Positions 4,987 to 7,253 of a stretch of 7,253 bases of DNA are shown piece after piece; positions within the stretch are counted from its first letter, which is position 1; each line of letters begins with the position of its first letter. The DNA comes from an uncultured Eubacteriales bacterium. Lineage in GTDB: Bacteria > Bacillota > Clostridia > Oscillospirales > Butyricicoccaceae. The stretch lies in the NCBI GenBank assembly GCA_900555855.1, contig USML01000088.1, positions 1-7,253 on the forward strand, in the 5' to 3' direction. The notes beneath the pieces are model-generated. The model saw only the letters and a list, made by a program, of their open reading frames with translations, had not been told where the DNA came from and made no database searches. Both the position numbers and the translations under genes were made by a program.

Positions 4987-6462
4987 ATGAAATACAAGGG
5001 CCTGGCCGCGGCGGCCTGTGCCGGGCTGCTGCTGCTTTCTCTGTTTCGGCTGCCCACGGGCTTTTCCGGCGACGCCCCCCGCTACCATCAGCACCGGGAG
5101 CGCCCGGCAGCCGCGCCCTGCGCCGGACATGACGGCGGGGCGGCGCTCTGCTCCCATCTGCCGCTGGTGCTCATCGACACCGACGGAACGGCCATTCCCG
5201 GCGTCCCCATCGCAGACAGCACCGACAGCCGCAGCGATGACCGCTTTACCACCACCGCCGACGGCAAAGCGCTGCTGCGGGCGCGGCTGAGCGTCGTCGA
5301 CCGGCAGACGGGCAACAACCACCCCGGCGATGCGCCCACGCTGGAAAGCGTCATTGATATCCGCGTCCGGGGCAATTCCTCCCGCTATTTCGACAAAAAG
5401 GGCTATCTGATCAAGACCCTGCGGGACGATGGGGAAGACGCCCGGCGGGTGGCCATGCTGGGCATGGACGCCTTTGACGAGTGGGCGCTGCACGGGCCTT
5501 ATCTGGACAAATCGCTGATCCGCAATTATATGTGGTATAACCTGGCGGGGGAGATCATGGACTATGCGCCCAATGTGCGCTTTTGCGAGGTGCTGCTCAA
5601 CGGGGAATATCAGGGGCTTTATGTGATGACGGAGACCGTCGGCAGCAGCAAAAACGCCCGGCTCCGGCTGACGGAGCCGGACCGCGGCGCCACGGAGACC
5701 AGCTATGCCCTGCGGCTGGACCGGGGCAGCAGCAACCCGGTGAAAAACATCGAGAGCTTTTCCCAATATGCGCTGCGCAATCTGCAGGAGCTGGACATCG
5801 TCTATCCCGGGACGAAGCGGCTGACGCCGGAGCGGGCGGAATGGATCGCCCAGGATTTTTCCGACTTTGAAAAGACCCTCTATTCCTACGATTACGACAC
5901 CCAGCCCTATGCCTGGTGGGAAAAGGCGGACAGAGACTCCTTTGCGGATTATTTTATCCTCAACGAGTTCACCTGCAATTACGACGCCGGCTGGCTCTCC
6001 ACCTATATTTACCGGGATGTGCGGGGGAAATACCGGATGTGCATTTGGGATTTCAACTCCGCCTGCGATAATTACAGCCAGCCTGTGACCGAGCCGCAGC
6101 ACTTTGAGCTGCAGCACAATGTCTGGTATTATATGCTCTGCAAGGACGAGGATTTTATCGAGACCGTCATCCACCGCTACCGGGAGCTGCGGCAGGGCAT
6201 CCTCAGCGACGAGGCCCTGTGCGAATATATGGACGCGGTGGTGGAATGGCTGGGGCCGGCGGTGGAGCGCAATTTCTCCGTCTGGGGCTACACGCTGGAC
6301 AAAAGCATGCTCTCCCCGGAGGAGCGCAACCCCCGCAGCCACGGGGAGGCGCTGGAGCAGATGAAGCGCTTCTGCAGGGAGCGGGGCCAATGGATGGACG
6401 AAAACATCGAGATCCTGCGGCAATACAGCCACATCTCCAAAAACAAGAAATTCAACCACTGA
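4987..6462 (+). CDS. Exported CotH-family protein (atypical kinase fold)
   Basis: This is a 491-residue protein. The N-terminus has a short basic start and a hydrophobic segment (about 6-20), a signal peptide or anchor, then a flexible Pro/Ala/Gly stretch to about 55. A small beta region starts near HLPLVLIDTDG (57-67). The CotH core follows: IRVRGNSSRYFDKKGYLIK (125-143), LGM-DEW-LHGPYLDKSLIRNY (to 181), a VLLNGEYQGLYVMTE strand pair, DSFADYFILNEF, LSTYIYRD, and IWDFNSA (353-359), whose Asp355 probably binds metal. Bacillus CotH is a spore-coat kinase that phosphorylates CotB and CotG; this protein is longer and its operon is not a coat operon. The stop of DUF4956 is 28 bases upstream, and a purine-rich GGGAGAGGGGG serves as RBS. 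An out-of-frame ATG at 4983 is ignored because it opens no long frame. Family is very sure; role outside the membrane with a polymer or surface protein as substrate is inferred. Confidence 0.93.
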   Translation: MKYKGLAAAACAGLLLLSLFRLPTGFSGDAPRYHQHRERPAAAPCAGHDGGAALCSHLPLVLIDTDGTAIPGVPIADSTDSRSDDRFTTTADGKALLRARLSVVDRQTGNNHPGDAPTLESVIDIRVRGNSSRYFDKKGYLIKTLRDDGEDARRVAMLGMDAFDEWALHGPYLDKSLIRNYMWYNLAGEIMDYAPNVRFCEVLLNGEYQGLYVMTETVGSSKNARLRLTEPDRGATETSYALRLDRGSSNPVKNIESFSQYALRNLQELDIVYPGTKRLTPERAEWIAQDFSDFEKTLYSYDYDTQPYAWWEKADRDSFADYFILNEFTCNYDAGWLSTYIYRDVRGKYRMCIWDFNSACDNYSQPVTEPQHFELQHNVWYYMLCKDEDFIETVIHRYRELRQGILSDEALCEYMDAVVEWLGPAVERNFSVWGYTLDKSMLSPEERNPRSHGEALEQMKRFCRERGQWMDENIEILRQYSHISKNKKFNH

Positions 6463-6470
6463 CCGGCGCA

Positions 6471-6478
6471 AGGGAGGG
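6471..6478 (+). promoter_or_regulatory. Ribosome binding site supporting a TTG start
   Basis: AGGGAGGG lies eight bases before TTG 6487, which opens MKKFMIVFSV. The in-frame ATG at 6499 would be 20 bases away and would lose the positive residues of the signal anchor. The TTG is therefore preferred. Confidence 0.75.
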
Positions 6479-6486
6479 CGGACGCC

Positions 6487-7253
6487 TTGAAAAAGTTTAT
6501 GATCGTATTTTCCGTCCTGCTGCTGGCGCTGCTGGGCTACGACCTGCTCCGCTTCCGGCTGGGCTTTTCCTTCGGGCTTTTCCGGGAGGGGGAGCCAACG
6601 GCCTTTATGACCACCGACGCGGAAGCGATCTATATGGACCGGGGCGCGGGGCCGGAGCCGTTTACCGTCCGGGGCGTGAACCTGGGCGTGGGCATCCCCG
6701 GCAAATGGGCCACCGACTACGCCATCGACAAGGAGACCTATCTCCGCTGGTTTTCCCAGATGCAGGAGATGGGCGCCAACACCGTGCGGGTCTATATCAC
6801 CCTGCAGGACGATTTTTACAACGCCTTTTACGAATACAACACCGCCCGGGAGGCGGCGGGGGAGGAGCCGCTCTGGCTGCTCCACGGCGTGTGGGTCAAC
6901 GACTATGTGCAAAACTCCCACCGGGACGCCTACCACCGGGATTTTCTGGAGGCCTTCGTCCGGGACGGGCGCACCATGGTGGATGTGATCCACGGCAACA
7001 AGCGCATCTCCCTGGGCCGGGGCACCGGCTCCGGCTTTTACCGGCGGGATGTTTCCCGCTGGGTGCTGGGCTATATTTTGGGGGTGGAATGGGAGGATGT
7101 GACCGTCACCTACACCGACCATAAATATCCCCGCCTGGAGCCTTACCGGGGGACCTATCTTTCCGCCTCGGACGACGCCACCGCCTTTGAAGCCATGCTG
7201 GCCCAGGCCGGCGACCGGATCATCGCCTACGAGACCCGCCGCTACAAGCAGCA
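6487..7253 (+). CDS. Membrane-anchored TIM-barrel / glycoside hydrolase-like protein, N-terminal part (runs off the right edge)
   Basis: The frame from TTG 6487 is open to the end of the window, giving 255 residues. Residues 2-3 are Lys-Lys, followed by a hydrophobic segment (about 4-18), so the protein is an N-anchored or secreted one. After about 40 linker residues comes FTVRGVNLGVGIPGKWA (59-75). This is the first strand and loop typical of GH2/GH5-like TIM barrels. Next is a helix with YLRWFSQMQEMGANTVRVYI (85-104), the second-strand signature of such enzymes. Later parts (LLHGVWVND; a helix; RWVLGYILGVEW) continue the barrel pattern. The acid catalysts would mostly lie downstream, so activity cannot be judged. 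It starts 24 bases after the CotH gene and is clearly in the same operon. A role in trimming or modifying an extracellular polysaccharide is inferred from the fold and location. The exact glycosidase family is unknown. Confidence 0.8.
   Translation, partial: MKKFMIVFSVLLLALLGYDLLRFRLGFSFGLFREGEPTAFMTTDAEAIYMDRGAGPEPFTVRGVNLGVGIPGKWATDYAIDKETYLRWFSQMQEMGANTVRVYITLQDDFYNAFYEYNTAREAAGEEPLWLLHGVWVNDYVQNSHRDAYHRDFLEAFVRDGRTMVDVIHGNKRISLGRGTGSGFYRRDVSRWVLGYILGVEWEDVTVTYTDHKYPRLEPYRGTYLSASDDATAFEAMLAQAGDRIIAYETRRYKQ

Noticed and set aside
5008..5022. Possible lipobox (Ala-Ala-Ala-Cys at residue 11) in the CotH-family protein
   Set aside because: The cysteine is too close to the start and lies inside the hydrophobic segment, which continues with AGLLLLSLF. 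Leu or an equivalent at the -3 position is missing.
4215..5057. 280-codon minus-strand frame opposite the DUF4956 gene
   Set aside because: It is the antisense of a gene with a canonical DUF4956 motif, and the His/Asp/Gly-rich translation resembles no family.
4870..7122. 750-codon open frame on the minus strand opposite the CotH and hydrolase genes
   Set aside because: It is antisense to two well-supported genes with family motifs and good RBSs. Its translation is low-complexity in Gly/Ala/Val/His/Pro, as expected from the complement of GC-rich coding sequence, with no recognisable domain.
6219..7124. 301-codon plus-strand frame overlapping the end of CotH and the start of the last gene
   Set aside because: It overlaps both genes out of frame, with Gly/Ala/Arg-rich translation. 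The frame starting at TTG 6487 has the RBS, a signal anchor and TIM-barrel motifs.
1..7253. CRISPR array, tRNA or rRNA genes, insertion sequence or attachment site
   Set aside because: No spaced direct repeats, tRNA-like cloverleaf, conserved rRNA segments, transposase motifs or flanking inverted repeats were seen on either strand.

Overview
The window looks like a chromosomal segment of a GC-rich, spore-forming member of the Clostridia, most likely an Oscillospiraceae-type gut Firmicute. This rests on the start of a very well conserved spoVT gene, strong AGGAGG-type ribosome binding sites, a GEMM-type c-di-GMP riboswitch, and a large secreted protein with the FN3-like and beta-rich tail architecture common in that group. 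The lineage is an inference; no phylogenetic marker gene is complete here.

Left part, minus strand (1-3336). A gene for a 987-residue exported protein of unknown function (252-3215) is driven by a promoter with a perfect TTGACA -35 and TATAAT -10 (3307-3336). It ends in a strong intrinsic terminator (208-237). Downstream on the same strand is the N-terminal third of spoVT (1-118), a forespore regulator. It has its own RBS and a sequence resembling a sigma-G/sigma-F promoter (153-181), so it is probably a separate sporulation-controlled unit.

Middle (3216-3568). This 353-base divergent intergenic region holds the leftward promoter, a 20-bp palindrome over its -10, and a rightward promoter (3388-3416). 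The rightward promoter starts transcription directly at a class I c-di-GMP (GEMM-I) riboswitch (about 3424-3509). The 3' end of the aptamer overlaps the 5' arm of an intrinsic terminator (3503-3532), which is the layout of a transcriptional ON switch.

Right part, plus strand (3569-7253). Four tightly spaced genes follow the riboswitch: a VTC-domain (polyphosphate polymerase-like) protein, a DUF4956 integral membrane protein, an exported CotH-family kinase-like protein, and the start of a membrane-anchored protein with a probable TIM-barrel, glycoside-hydrolase-like domain that runs off the window. The main finding is that this VTC-DUF4956-CotH-hydrolase operon appears to be under direct c-di-GMP control. 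A plausible reading is a cell-surface polymer system (extracellular polysaccharide or phosphate-modified polymer) switched on when c-di-GMP is high. The polymer itself cannot be identified from this window, because the expected glycosyltransferase genes would lie downstream.
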